Counted from the stretch's first letter, positions 17,317-29,858 are shown. The stretch is DNA of 64,000 nucleotides from Karalla daura (GCA_029224185.1 CM055198.1:21997036-22061035), one strand, 5' to 3'. Notes: generated by a model not told the origin, from the letters alone. Numbers and translations are program-made.

Positions 17317-18817
17317 TGTGTGTTTTTCAACGACCTGTTAAAGCCTCCCGGGGGTCAGTACCACTGAAACCTTCCCTTGTTTAAACAATATTTCCGGCTC
17401 TGGTTTTCATTAGGGTGTGCATGCTCTGTCCTACTTAAATAAGCAATGTGAGGAAACAGGTTTGGGACATTACTTTCACCTCTTCTGTTCTCACAAATAG
17501 AACAAGGTCACGTACTGCGGATTCAATTTGGTTTAGCGCTCACGGGAAGATTTCATAGCCAAGCTTCTTCAGTTTATCAGATGTCTGGATTGATGCAGTA
17601 TTCTCCCTTTATCCACCTCCAGTGAAGAAAAAGCTTAAAAGTTTTCCCCCCTCTACTGGTGGTTATCTCTGCTGCTGGTGTGACCTCTCACCATTCATCA
17701 CCATGGTCACACCTCCATAAACTGGGGGGAGGGGGTCCATTGTCATAAAAGGAGGAATCAGTCCATTGAGGAGGCAGTGAGAGGCTTATAGGTGAACTCA
17801 CTAGAATAGGGGTTTCATAAGACCATTTTTATTGTATACGATCATGTTTCAGATACGCCTAGGGGCAGCAGAACTTGTTTGATTGAAGTAAAATGGCGTC
17901 GCTGAAGCAGGTGGAGAAGCAAGTTCATCACATTTCCCAGTAGACACTTGGATCATCTTGCACTGTTTGCCTATCAGCCTATCAAATTAAAAGGTTAAGG
18001 GTTTACATGACATTTAAAAGGTCAACATTCAGCTACAATGAACTGGCAAACTAATGTGTCCCTAGGGTCAGGGCCTAAAAGAAATCATCTCAGACACTAA
18101 TCAGGCGCTCGATGGCAACTCAAACATATCTGAAATACGTTTTTTTCAAGCATGTTGACTTGAGGAGAATTTGCACATTTACATGTGCCAATCATTTGTG
18201 GAGTCACGTGTATTTGTCTTGGCCAACATCATGTTTCCCTCAGAGGAATTTATGATAAGATTTCACATCCTGTTTCCTTATACTCTTGGTCTGGACAATG
18301 AAACACAAGACAAAAACCATAACAAGAGCTATTCCATGGAATTCTGTTCTATCGTAAGGACGAGTAAAACTTTTCAACCTAATGAAATCATTTGAAAACA
18401 GATTTAACTATTTGTGAGATGTTTCCTGGCACACAATGATGAAGACACAACAGCAATTTAAGCCTCCAAAAGCCTTAATGGTACAACTTATAGCATTGCC
18501 ATGAAGTATCTGAAGACCGAAACCATTAAACCTGTGTTTGAACTATTCCCTTCCCGAAGCTGAAAAAACTTTGCTGTCGGCGTGATGGAGGCCAAACAGA
18601 GTAAATCAACACACAGAAAGTCGAACGAAAGAGCAAGCAAAGAGGCACAGGTACGGGTATGAACAGCATTTGGAGTGACAGCTAAGTATTGATTAAAGAG
18701 GAGCTATTTGAGCAATTTGAGGACAGCCAGAGGTAGAGGAGAGGCAACAGAGAGAGAAAAAAGTTTATGTCAGGGGAGAAAAACAAAGAAGCAACCTACC
18801 GAGTCATTCTTTGCCAT
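11285..18817 (-). CDS. tmprss13: Transmembrane serine protease 13 (type II, mosaic)
   Basis: Membrane-anchored trypsin-like protease of the hepsin/TMPRSS group. Coding exons, 5' to 3': 18817-18800, 16194-16020, 15695-15585, 15318-15157, 14928-14802, 14351-14256, 14061-14018, 13599-13437, 13326-13154, 12761-12663, 12095-11950, 11635-11285; 1,665 nt, 554 residues. A proline- and tyrosine-rich cytosolic tail (residues 1-84) precedes the signal-anchor helix (about 85-101), an LDL-receptor class A repeat ending SDETNC (about 133-155), a group A SRCR stem (about 156-246) and the protease domain. Activation cleavage is expected at R254/I255 (SR|IIGG). The catalytic triad is H295 (TAAHC), D343 (QDVALL) and S441 (GDSGGP); D435 in KDSCQ sets Arg/Lys specificity. 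After WIHSTMQ the protein has an unusual tail of about 65 residues. The first coding exon is only 18 nt (MAKNDS). TMPRSS2 is the main alternative, but the neighbours favour TMPRSS13. Confidence 0.9.
12844..12887. repeat. (CA)n microsatellite in tmprss13 intron
   Basis: Uninterrupted CA tract in the intron between the 13326-13154 and 12761-12663 exons of tmprss13. Seen directly. Confidence 0.95.
17247..17312. repeat. (TA)n microsatellite in tmprss13 intron 1
   Basis: About 30 TA units, palindromic and able to form a cruciform, within the 2.6-kb first intron of tmprss13. The rest of this intron (16195-18799) shows no other coding or repeat signal that I could recognise. Confidence 0.95.
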
Positions 18818-21689
18818 TGGACTCAGGTCAACAGAGAGTGGAGAGAGGAGGTGAGAGCAGGCAGGTGGAGCTTTTCCTCACATCCAGGCGTTTACACAGT
18901 CACAGTGCAGCGACTAGAGCATGTTGGTGCCACAGCAAAGACCCCTTCTCTCCTCTCTCTATCTCCTTTATTCTCCTCTGTGTCTTCATCCAGGCAGTAG
19001 CAGGTAGGCCTGCCTCCACCCCCCTCTTCACCCGACCTAACACCTCCCACCTCCAGCCTCCCATCATTCTCTCAATCCTTCATTCTTCTCCTCACAGAGA
19101 CGGGCGTGTCCAGTGCACCAGTTTCCCACCTGCCAGACCGGTTTCAGGGAGGCCGGAGACTGTCGCAGCCTGTTTCACAGAGTGAGGCTCAAATGACTCC
19201 AGCTGAGCTCTCAGTGTCCTCCGGCCTGCAGAGGGTGACAGGATACACAATGCAATAGCAGCTGAAAGCCGGAGCCATTGTCTGTGAATGCGCCTCCTGC
19301 CTTCTTCTGGGAACTTTTGGCACTTTCTTTCTCTGATTCTCTCGTCCATATTTGTTTCATAAATGCCCACAAGTTCTCCCCATTTTTTCCCCTACTGTCA
19401 CACCAGATCCTTCTCATCTTTTTATGCTCCCTACCCATTGCAATAATCTGTGGTCACAGTACGCTGGAATTATCAGAAACAGTTCAGTTTGTATTTGCTG
19501 TGTAATAAGTAACATCTACTGACGTGTTGTAAAGTACCAGCTCTAGTGTTCACATATGGATAAACAGAGTAAACAACTCACAGAAATGAATCTAGGTTAT
19601 AGTGGCTTTAGGTTTACCACATAAACATGATAACCCAGATCTAAAGGAGGCTGAGGATCGGTGTGACACCCCCCGCCTCCTGACTGAACTCTGAACTTTT
19701 TCATCAAATAGTCAGTAAATCTAAGTAGGGTAATTCATGTTAAATCACTGCAAGATGGTCTGAGGGCGTTCTTTGTGGCTCTTGGTGCACGTTAAGGTCG
19801 ATTGGAGACTATACATTTCCACTTACAGTAGGTGTGAGTGTGAATGCGAATGGTATTGTATATGTGTGTACTGTATGTGTGTAAGTGTGTCATGTGATGG
19901 ACTGGTGACCTGTCCAGGGTGTATCCCCTGTCTTTAACTATGACTACTACTATTTACTCAATGCAGAGATGATGAACAGGATGAAAAAGTAGAAGAATGG
20001 ATCATAGCGAGCATACAAACACAAAATCCCTTCAGTCAAGCTTGATGAAATTTCAGGAACTGGTTGACTACAGTATTCTCCAAATAATGTTTAAAGCTTA
20101 TGAGAGAAAAAAAATACCAATTAATATCCATAAAAAATCAAATAGAGAAAGTTATTATAACTTATAAGGAAATAAGATATTTTATAAAGATTCAGAACTA
20201 GAGTGAAGGATCACCTCTGTGAAGGAAGCATCTCTGTCAGTTTATGGAACAGTCTGAACAAGGAAACTAAAGAAGCAACTTTTTTTTCCCCAGCCACCTT
20301 CTGTGGTACAGCCCATTGGGATCTGGGTACTTCTATTCCATACTGGGCACAGATGTTTCTTTACACCATTCCAGCCACTTGGTTGTGCCTCTACATGTAT
20401 GTTGACCTGGCTTGCATCTTACACCCTGCCACTATGTGCTTGACTGTCTCAGGGGTATCTTTGCATCTCTATGGTCCCTAGGGCCTGTTTTTGTGCTGGC
20501 ATGATACAAACTGTGTAGGAGTTTGCCCCTCCACTCTCTCTCTTCTGCTTGAGACATTTGCTTAGCAGTTGAGGCCATTTTCTTGATGTACACTTGGATT
20601 TGTGTACATGTATCATCCTTTATTTTCCTTTCCTCTTCTACTTTGCTTGGATACATATGCGATCTAATTTGTTGCTTCTATGAAGGATAAAAATAAACTT
20701 TAACTGCTTTCCTGGATACATCACAGCATATTCAGTGTGACACCACACCTGTACCACACCTTAATACTTTACATAGAACATACAGTACCATATAGCCTAC
20801 ATCTCAGTTACCAAGCACGAAACATGAAAAGTTCCCTGTGATGAATAAATACGATGATATCTGACAGTGAAACTCCCACGCTTGAGAGTAAAAACCCCAG
20901 AACACTCATGGTGACACCAACTCGCAGGTCAAGAGTCTCGGCTATTTGCATTTACGATCATCTAAAACTTAGTCACATGTAGGAAAGGTGTGAACAGAAG
21001 GGAAACTGGTCTCCTATTTGACAACAATTAAGAGAAACATGTGGATTTCTCAGAATGGAAAGCTTGTTTGTGAAGCACAGATAAACCAAAAACCAATAGA
21101 TGACTGAACAAGAACAGATATATCCTCTTGGATCTGTTGTGTTGTCAGAGTGATCATTTTGGTATGAAAGGAAATGTTTAATGTAACTACACACCACTTG
21201 TTAGACATGTGTGAACTCCTTCCGAAATTTACAGAAAACATAGATGACGTATTAGTGATTATACCACTGAAGTGAGTGGGGAGATAAGGTTCCACGTAGG
21301 ACATTTTGGTTTTGCGGTTCATTATCTACGCCATCTCCACAGACATTTTACACACTTGACCTTCATACTGAGCTTGAACTTAAAAAGATCTTGTTTTGCT
21401 GTTTTAATGTCAAGACATCCAATTAAACCACAAATGATGAACAACAAGTATTTCACAGAATCTGCTGCGCCACATAATACATGTACCACAGTCAGAAAAA
21501 AAACTCACGTATGAGTAAATGGCTAAAAACAGACATTTTATAGAGAATAAATGTTGGAAATTTTTGCAAATAGAAATTATCTACCAACTGCCCCTTATCA
21601 AGGAAAGCATAAAAGGGAATGTACAATCGGTTCTCTTTTCTCACCAATGAGCTGTTTAGAGCCCATCAGCCGACAGACAAACTGTGAGC
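18818..21689. other. Intergenic DNA between divergent tmprss13 and crfb7
   Basis: This interval separates the first coding exon of tmprss13 (minus) from crfb7 (plus), so it should hold both promoters. I see no TATA box or CpG cluster that clearly marks either. A decayed repeat piece lies at about 19788-19935. Open frames up to 124 codons have no splice sites or family resemblance. Confidence 0.5.
19788..19935 (+). repeat. Decayed L2/SINE-type teleost repeat, 3' part
   Basis: Contains GGAGACTATACATTTCC, GTGTGAGTGTGAATG and GTGATGGACTGGTGACCTGTCCAGGGTGTATCCCC-like boxes (positions about 19803-19930). That order is characteristic of the widespread teleost repeat whose other pieces lie near 8.2, 26.3, 28.1 and 37.4 kb. 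Recognition is from memory of the family. Confidence 0.6.
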
Positions 21690-21812
21690 TGCTGACATTA
21701 TGGAAAGAGGAAAAGAAAAAGCTGAAGAGGAAGGAAGAGGTAAACGAGACAGAGAGCGAGAGAGCAAGTGAGCGAGAGAGAGAGAGCGAGAGAGAGAGAC
21801 GAAACTGGTGGA
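21690..21812 (+). repeat. Purine-rich GA tract upstream of crfb7
   Basis: Nearly pure purine on the plus strand (GGAAAGAGG..., then repeated GAGAGAGCGA), ending about 310 bp before the crfb7 start codon. Such tracts can bind GAGA-type factors or form triplex DNA; any regulatory role is inference. Confidence 0.6.
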
Positions 21813-22125
21813 AGATTCGCTGCTGTGATCGTAACAGGAAATACATCATCTGAGAGGGAGGGGAGTTGAGAAACAGTGGAGGCCGTCTGATTACGCCTCT
21901 GTCAGTGAAGTCACAAGAAGGGAAAACACAAGCCGCTTTTTCTGTTTCACAGATAGATGAGCGGCCACGGAGTCGGCAAGAGGAGAGCCACTGATATGGA
22001 CAGTTACACACAGTTGTTGAAGAGATGAGACTTTTCTACAGCCTGATCATTGGGATAAAAGATATTACTGCCTCTCACTATATGGATTATGTGCCACTGT
22101 GACTGAAAGACTTTCCACACCAGAA

Positions 22126-25100
22126 ATGGATAACCGTAAGAAGACACTGATTCTGGTCCTCCTGGTCATCTGTGTGGGCAGAGTCTCAGGTAATTGTAAC
22201 TTTAAAAAAAACAGAATTGCATTGTTTAGTATGTGTTATTTAAGTTGTTTTTAGAGTCACAGAGAGTCATTATTTTTAGCAATCTTTTGAAATATCAATT
22301 GTCTGGGGGTGGGATGAGATCATTTCTAGGAAAATTCATGGCATTTTCAGTTCTACCACTGGGGAACATCTGCTCCACTCATGACAAAAAACCCACAGTG
22401 ACATTTCAGTCAGAGATCTCTGAAATCATTTGCAAAATAGCCCAACTTCCTTTTTCCCAAAAGTAATTGAGTTAAAAAGCATTTTAGCAGCACGTAGTGT
22501 GTTTACTGATAGGGAACCTCTTTTGCAAATCAGAGACACTTGTATATAACAAGTTTCTTTACAAATTAAATTTATTCTGCGCATAAATGTGAAGATGCAG
22601 AGATGACACCATTGGTCAATTAATAAATTAAGGAACTGGCCAAAAGGTTAAAGCATAAAGAAATATTTGTGCATTTATGAGATATTTAGTTATTTTCTGT
22701 TGGCAACAAGTATTCTGAAGTACTCTGAATACAACACATTACCTGATTATACCCACATACATTTATTTTACTGCTTCACTGAATATGTTTGATTGTATCT
22801 GAACATTATTGTAATATACAGTAAAGGGCAGTATCAGTACTTATAGTAACTACTTACATGGTAAAGGATCAGTTAAGGAAAATGTAATTCATCTCATGAT
22901 TGTGAAAAACATATAACTAATTTTATATTCTTTTTCCTGTAGCAGCGATGAAAACCCACCAGGTTGAAAAGTTTGACAGGCCCGTTGTGGAAATCGTGGA
23001 TGGGGAAGTGACAGTACGTTGGAGTCGACCTGCTGATGCACCCACAAACTCCACCTACAACGTACACTTTGGAATGTAGGTTTCCACTGGAATGAATATG
23101 CATTGTGTCATTTTCCACAATTGAACTGAAAACTCCAGGTTATGTTTCCTGCCTCATCAATGACACCAAGCTTTGATGCTGGTGACTGAGTGGTGTGAGT
23201 GCTCTCTCTCCTCAGATATGGTCAGATTGGTGTTTGGACCGCCGTGGAGAGCTGCAGAGAAATCACACAGACCTTCTGTGAGCTCAAAGACCGCATAGAT
23301 AACTATGTCACTCGCTACAAGGTCAAAGTTGAGCTGGTCACAGGAAACGTCACACTTAAAGAGACGACACCCACGAAATTCGTGCTAAGTTCGGGTAAGC
23401 ACGGAAATGTCCGATTCTATTGGTGTTGCCTGGTGAAAGTCAGTTGTCTCAAGCAAAGGGGATGTCCCTGACCAGTCCTCTGCTCCCACAGGCAAGCTGA
23501 CACCTCCCTCCTTCACACTGATGCCTACATCCAGCACTCTAAAAGTTTTGGTTCACCAAAATGCAGTTCTGAGAAGAATTTTCTCTTATGGGGTGACCTA
23601 CACCATCTACCTGGAGGAGAGAGGACAGGATTCTCCGGTAGGAGTTCATCACAGCATGACACACAGTCGAGACAACAACGACTTTTGTCTCATCTCAAAC
23701 TTGATGCTGTCACTACAGAACACCACAAAGAGCCTGAACGGAGACGCGGAGGATGATTTTACCTTCACCTCTCTGAAGTGGGGCAGAGAGTACTGTGTCA
23801 ACGCCAAGGCACAGGGCAACGGAGGTCTTCCAGTCAGCAATGTGTCGCCTAAACAGTGTGTGGTCCTTCCAGAACAAGGTAAGAAAGACCTCGTAAAGTG
23901 TAAGAACACAACCATGAGTGGCTCGAGGGATCTTGAGGAATTAGACCTCTGCAATCATAAATTGTCAAATTGCCTGAAGTTGAATATGAAGTTATATTGC
24001 TGCATAATACACCCGCACTCCAATTGAACTTTTCCCTGATTTTGTTCCAGAGTGGTTCAAAACTGCTGTGATTTGTCTTTCCTTCCTGGGAGTGTTGACC
24101 CTTGCTGCTATCATGGGAGCCATTCTCCTGTGCTACTTGAAAAATCCAGAGAAGACACCTGCTGTGCTGGTAAATATATTTAAATCAGTGAATGTCATCT
24201 TTGAAGTTACAACTGTGTTAAAGACGAAAGTCAAAATAGGAACCACAAGCTTGGCTGAAAATGTCTCTGTCCCATTAAACTCTTGATATTAGATTTTTCA
24301 ACACAGCTGAGGTTGCAACTGAATGACTGACTTGTGTATCGATACTATCTCACTCCTCCACTTTTCTCACCTTAGAAATCCCCTCTGACTGGCTGGCGTC
24401 CAAACTCCATCGTTGAAGGACCTGTGGAGGTTGTGACAGACAAAGGCTGGTTCCTGTTCAGCGACAGAGCACATGAGAAAAGCAGCGTCAAAGACCCGGC
24501 CACACAACTCAAGGTGACGCACGGCGAGGAGGAGGAAAAGAGGACGAGCGTGGACAGCGGGGTCAGCCTGGTGTCCAGCTCTACCACAGAAGGAGGAGGA
24601 GAGAGTCCTTCGACCAGACGAGACAGTGGCTGTGGGAGTCTGGGGGGACAAGAGAGCTCCACAAGCAGTCAGACAACAGTTTACCCCCTGCAGGGCGAGA
24701 GGACTGACACCCACACTGCGACCAAGAGAGAGGACAGTGGGGTGGAAATGGGTCCGTCTAGCGGCCCGGACAGTGGGCCTTTGAAGGAGGCCGTCATGGG
24801 GGGCAGCTACCGAGGCCAGAGCCCCGTGGCCGTGCAGAGCCTGGTCTGCGACAGCGAGGAGACGCCCCCCGTGCTGGCCGACGTGGTCACGGGCTACCGG
24901 GCCGGGCCTCAGTCATGCATCTGCTTGGGAGAAGGTCATTGCACTTGGTGCCACAAACAAGGCTTCCACGGGACAGGAGTCATCAAACAGTACAGAGCGA
25001 TGTGCGTTAATGATGGACTACTGAACAGCAGCTGTGATTTTACAGACCCATACAGAGGCAAACACGTTATTTCAAGTTACTCCAAAAAAACAGAAATGGA

Positions 25101-25263
25101 CATTGTCCCTGTGGATGATTTACAAACAAGTTTCATACAACTGGGGGAGACGTTCCCTCTGCTGACAGCTTTATCATCACTGCCCCCAGTGGAGGTAGGG
25201 CGGGACTTCAACATGAACAATGTTCCCCTTTCTCTTTGTGACGTACAGCTGACAAATGACTAA
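22126..25263 (+). CDS. il10ra: Interleukin-10 receptor subunit alpha (cytokine receptor family B7)
   Basis: Ligand-binding chain of the IL-10 receptor, a class II cytokine receptor that signals through JAK1 and STAT3 in leukocytes. Exons: 22126-22189, 22943-23075, 23216-23394, 23492-23637, 23719-23878, 24051-24169, 24376-25263; 1,689 nt, 562 residues. A signal peptide (ILVLLVICVG) is followed by two fibronectin type III modules (motifs VTVRW, YNVHFG, YVTRYKVKVEL, then TYTIYLE, REYCVNAKA), a single helix (about 232-256) and a 306-residue cytosolic tail in one large exon. The tail has Ser/Gly-rich acidic stretches and a box TGYRAGPQSCIC, followed by CTWCHKQG and KQYRAMC, resembling the tyrosine region of teleost IL-10R1. 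The 0/1/2 exon phases fit class II receptors. Teleost name crfb7. Neighbours tmprss13 and tmprss4 match human IL10RA. The 81-nt fourth intron has no stop codon in frame. Confidence 0.88.
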
Positions 25264-25800
25264 TGCTGCTGAACACTTCTGGAACCCTGCTGACATAAGC
25301 TGACATTATTTTTACCATTTCTACAGAACTTTATCGGGGGTTTATCGGGGCTTTGCTTTCCCTTTTCCATGCGATCACAGATGGATGTGTGAGACAGAGG
25401 CATGAGTTAGTAATGCACATACCTCACACTGTGGAAAAAGGGGCAAGCAACAGGAAGCTGAGGTGAGAGCACGCAGCTGCTGAGTGGTAGCTGTTGGTTT
25501 GAGCCCCTAGAGACAGAGAATATAATATGAGCGGACTCGCTTGACTCAGTCTCACTGGATATATTTACAGCTGACTGAAATGCTGTGTGCCGGAAGTGAA
25601 ACTAGTGCGGCACAGAGCTCAGTGTGACGGTTTGAGTGTTACTTACTTTGGGACATTTTGCTATTTCTCCCTGCCAATATGTGGGTAATGCGCCTTTGAA
25701 ACTTTTGAGAAATATCCAAAAAAAGAGAAATATCCCCTAAAAAGTGTCATGTCTATTTCTATGTTTAATGCATTTATCAAAGACAATAAAAAATGTTTAT
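25264..25800 (+). other. il10ra: 3' UTR of crfb7/il10ra with polyadenylation signal
   Basis: About 525 bp from the stop codon to an AATAAA at 25785-25790 followed by TG/T-rich sequence, a good plus-strand cleavage site. No coding signal lies inside. Confidence 0.6.
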
Positions 25801-27173
25801 TTATTGAGTTTTGCTGTGAATTTGAGATGCTGTGCAACTCTTCCTATACAGTAATTAAAATGTGAAACATCCGCCCGGAATGTTCTGTAATTTTCACACA
25901 TTCACAAAAAAAGCCCAATCAGTGAATAAATTATCTCAGACACCATGACTCAAAGGAACAAAAGCACAGAAAAGGAAAATCCTGAACTAAATTGAACTGC
26001 AATACTTGGAAAATAACACATCACATGTCCGTCAAGTCTAACAGGGATCCCCATATGCAAATTTATCACAGAAACCAGAGCAGAAGTTTCAGACATCTGA
26101 ATAAGGTCAAAGCACTTCCTCTTTAAAAAAAGTCCTCTTTCACACAGACGTCATTGTTAACCGGACACAATGTTACGTGCTGTAGTAGTGTGTGTGCTGT
26201 GTATGTGCTTTAACCAAATACATTGTAGGTTTGCTTCCCTGTCCCGGTCATTTCTGTGTGGAGTTTGCATGTTCTCCCTGTGCATGCATGGGTTTTCTCC
26301 GGGTACCCTGGTTTCCTCCCACAGTCCAAAAATATGACTGAAGTAGCTAAATTGTCTCAAGGTGTGCGTGTGTGTGTGTGTGTGTGTGTTTGTACACACT
26401 GTGAATAAGGCCTGCCGTAACATTGCAATTTGTAGAAAAACACAACCTCTATTTTGAAAACCTTTTTAAGTACTTTCCATTTCTCTCAGATTAAAATAAA
26501 ATGATGGAACTTTTGTGGAGATTTCCAAGACTCACTGGGAGAGTTTCGCAATGCTTGGGACTAGCAAACTGGTAATTCTCCCCCCTGACTGACTGATTTA
26601 AATGATCATTTTTGTGGTCTAAGCATTTAGTCAGTGGACTCATTATATGTGTGTGAAGCAGTGAAAGTTTATGCTCATCATTTGACATCAAAACAAAGTC
26701 CCATAGGTGGATCGTCAGCTCTCTGGGTGCCAGACAAACAAGAGCCGGAACTCATCAGATTCACATTTGTGTTTTTCTAACTATGTGCAGACTATGAGTG
26801 TTTTCGAGCAAAAAAAAAAGAAAAGTGTCCTCTCTTGAACTTCATGCAGGCAGCTTGTATTAGAAAAACAGTCGCTGCAGAGAAACATTCAGGGGAAACG
26901 CTATGAGACATTGAAGTTCCGCCACCCATAGAAAGTATCAAAAGGTTGTAGATGCGAGAGTTTGGAGGGAAGTCACCTGCAGCTTACAAGAAAACAGTTC
27001 TGCCCGGTTGCTGTGGTTGAGCTGTTGTTGCTCTGCTCTCACCTCAAACGTTCACAGCACCGCTCACAGCAGGCGAGCATTTGTCTCTGGTGTGTGATTC
27101 AAACCAAAGTCTGTTCCAGCAGCAACAGCAAGTCACACCGAGACTTTAACCCAGACTGACAAACCGTGTCGCA
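25801..27173. other. Intergenic DNA between crfb7 and the SMIM35-like gene
   Basis: No exon seen. The main content is a decayed dispersed repeat with a GT microsatellite at about 26230-26405 (listed separately). Small frames at 26491-26691 and 26962-27159 lack support. Confidence 0.5.
26230..26405 (+). repeat. L2/SINE-type teleost repeat with embedded (GT)n
   Basis: The best preserved copy in the window. It begins near CTGTGTGGAGTTTGCATGTT, continues with GGTTTTCTCCGGGTACCC, then TTCCTCCCACAGTCCAAAAA and a CTAAATTGTCTCAAGG box, and passes directly into (GT)n at about 26361-26390. The same order, with the microsatellite in the same place, is seen at 28025-28240 and 37300-37500. Confidence 0.65.
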
Positions 27174-27510
27174 TTTATTCTGCATTATTTTACATTAATT
27201 CGCTTTACAACATCATTCAAATGGCATACAATAGTTTACATAAATATAGGCTGAGAGACGCAAGATAAAGTGGTTTCTCTTGTTTAGATGAAGTCACAGC
27301 ATGGCTTGAAAGCATGATATCACTGAGAGTACAAAAGAAATAGCAGTGTAAAGTCCCCTCTAGTATGTTCAGGGTATCATATCAGTATGACTAGAGAAAC
27401 AAGGAGCAGCTGGCACGTGCTTTGAAATCACTACATGGTGTGTGCAACTGTGAAGACGAAGCTGCCTTCACCACAACGACTGACGGGATCAACAGCCGCT
27501 GAGAGGGACG
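27174..27510 (-). other. Probable 3' UTR of the SMIM35-like gene
   Basis: A minus-strand AATAAA (TTTATT on the plus strand, 27174-27179) lies about 335 bp beyond the stop codon at 27511-27513. No other feature is seen. Confidence 0.45.
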
Positions 27511-28151
27511 TCATTTCACGATGTTGCTGATCGAGAAGGGAGGGGGAGACTTCTTCAAGCCCACTTTGCTGTAGAGAGAGTGGACAAACACACAGTCGTT
27601 CATCCATGAGGAAATAGCGCAGGTGAAAGCAGAACTGTGCATTTGAACGGCTTGGGAGGACACCCCGACTTACTTGAGCACTTTGTCCTTGAATGACGGC
27701 TCTGTAGAGGATTAAAAGCACATATGAATTACCATACAGAAGCAACATGACAGATTCATTATATTGTATGTTATATTGTGGTGTAAATATTGTCAGTTGA
27801 ACTAGCTCTTACAAGCCTCGATGTTTATTTCAAAGAGAGGTCATTGGGAAATTGCTGCTAGACTGTTAAACTACTTTTTTTTCTGATGAGGTGCGCGTGA
27901 CATTTAATGAATGTCTGACTCATATCTGTAGCAAGGGCTGAAACGGCACTAACGTATGTGCATGGGCGGGCTCGCCTCACTGTCAGACAGTCCCTAGTTG
28001 AAAGCAAATCACTTTGTACCCTGATATTCCTGTGTGGAGTTTGTATGTTATCCCCATTTCTGGATGTGGATTTTCTCCAGGTACTCTAGTTTACTCCCAC
28101 AGTGTGAAAACATGTATGTTCAGATAAAACAATTAGAAAAAAATGGCTCAA

Positions 28152-28207
<56 letters not shown>

Positions 28208-29096
28208 CCTGCAATGAACTGGCAACCTCTCTACAGTGTGTGCGAGCTCCTCCACCAGCACCTCCACCACGCGGTTGTTACACGGTTCAGTTTGACTGAG
28301 AAAAGCTCTACACACCTTTTTTCTTGCAGCAGTTTTTGCATTTTTTGCATTTGTACTTGCAGCAGAATTGTACAATGCCAATGGTGAAGAGAATAATGAG
28401 AATCCCAAAGCCAACAGCAATCCCTACTGCTGTTGAGTTTACCGTGCTCCCTGCAAAAACAGAGACGTAATTAGATTTCAACTATAGATTAACACATTGT
28501 CACAGATCGCCTTACGGTACAAGCCAAACCAACAGAACGACTAAAGACTCCCTTCTGTATTTTCTAGGGTATTGTATATCTGCCATAAATGACTGAATTA
28601 CTGATCTATCTGGCTGCCTGGGCCTAATTGGATCAATAAAGCTGTTCATTATGGATGAATATTCATTCTGATGGAAAGAGATTACAAAATCAATTCCTGG
28701 GCAAGATGCCGGCTCTGCCTTCATTTGAACTGTTTGAAGAGATGCTGGAATTACAGCTGGCACAATGTAGTTTCAACACTCTATGACCGCTCTACCAACT
28801 CTTAACAACTTTACTCTGCAAATCAAGTTTGGCATTTTAACCTTGTACATTTCGAGCAACAATTACGGTGCCACTAAAAAGAATGTAAGCCAAGGGATTG
28901 TGAGATACAGTCCTCAAGGGCTGAAAAGTGAACCATACAAAGAACAACCCTGGAAACAGTAACTGCATCTAAAAAAGAGATTTAGATATCAATGTTGTAG
29001 ACACGATATCCCAGTTATACTCTGGATCACTGGGACAATGGTTTCAGTATCAGAAATAAAGCTTCTCAGAGCCTCTGACTTACCACCGTTGCCCAT
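27511..29096 (-). CDS. smim35: Small single-pass membrane protein, SMIM35-like
   Basis: A 77-residue protein in four coding exons: 29096-29084 (13 nt), 28450-28316, 27701-27674 (28 nt), 27568-27511; 234 nt, all junctions GT-AG and in frame. It starts MGNGGSTVNSTAVG, has one hydrophobic helix (GIAVGFGILIILFTIGIVQF, about residues 14-33), then a Cys/Lys-rich juxtamembrane segment (CCKYKCKKCKNCCKKK) likely to be palmitoylated or to stop transfer, and a short basic, proline-containing tail ending SNIVK. NxT/S at Asn9 in the short lumenal N-terminus would fit type III orientation. I do not recognise the sequence itself. The name rests on position: between il10ra and tmprss4 on the opposite strand, exactly where SMIM35 lies in mammals. 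Function unknown. Confidence 0.72.
28025..28240 (+). repeat. L2/SINE-type repeat with embedded (GT)n
   Basis: Diverged boxes CCTGTGTGGAGTTTGTATGTT, TTTTCTCCAGGTACTC and TTACTCCCACAGTGTGAAAA precede a (GT)n run at about 28154-28206, followed by CCCTGCAATGAACTGGCAACC. It lies in an intron of the SMIM35-like gene, about 75 bp from an exon. Confidence 0.6.
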
Positions 29097-29858
29097 CGTT
29101 GACAAGCCTGCGTGTCGTCTACAGTCCCGGTTCCTGGCGTGATTTTACATCAGTTTTTATTAAATGCTTGTCTTGACTCTGAGGAAAGAAAACACAGACC
29201 TCTCTCTCCTTCCCTCTTCACCTTTGTATGTCTGTCCACGTCCCCATTCCACTCATTCCTTTAAAACCAGTCCATCTCCTTTCTTTATTTTACCTGTCTT
29301 CCACCCTCATCCTCCATGACATCAGCAATTGTTACGACAAAAGTGAGCCATTCACACATGGACGGTCATGCTCAACAACACCTCATTTTTTGATTTCACT
29401 CTGGAGTGCTTTAATAACGTGACAAGACAATACAACAGACAAGATAACCAGAAACTCGGGTCTAATCAAGATAACTATCTTGAAACTGCAGCTAAGTCTG
29501 CAACGTGCCAAGGCAGGGCGGTCTATTGTCCCTCAGAGGCCAATAGAAAGCCTCTCCTCAGACAGCCAATCATCAGCAGGCAGCCAGGTAACACCTGCCT
29601 CAGGTGGTGCACGGGGACTCTCTGTCGGATGGCCGAGTTACTACACCCTCAGCACCAACAACACTCACGGTGGCAGCATTTTACATAAGCTGGAAACAGC
29701 AGACAGGAGTGTCTCTATTCAGTCACATCCTTGACTTCAACTTTAAAGTGCCAAATGTTATGACACTTATCAACAAACAACATATACAAAGTATATGCCC
29801 AATAAAGCCAAGGCAATATAGAGACAACTATGACTTGATGCTTTTATAGTTAGCAGCA

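Noticed and set aside
24367..24714. Antisense frames opposite the large il10ra exon
   Set aside because: They are shadows of the GC-rich il10ra cytosolic-tail exon with no independent support.
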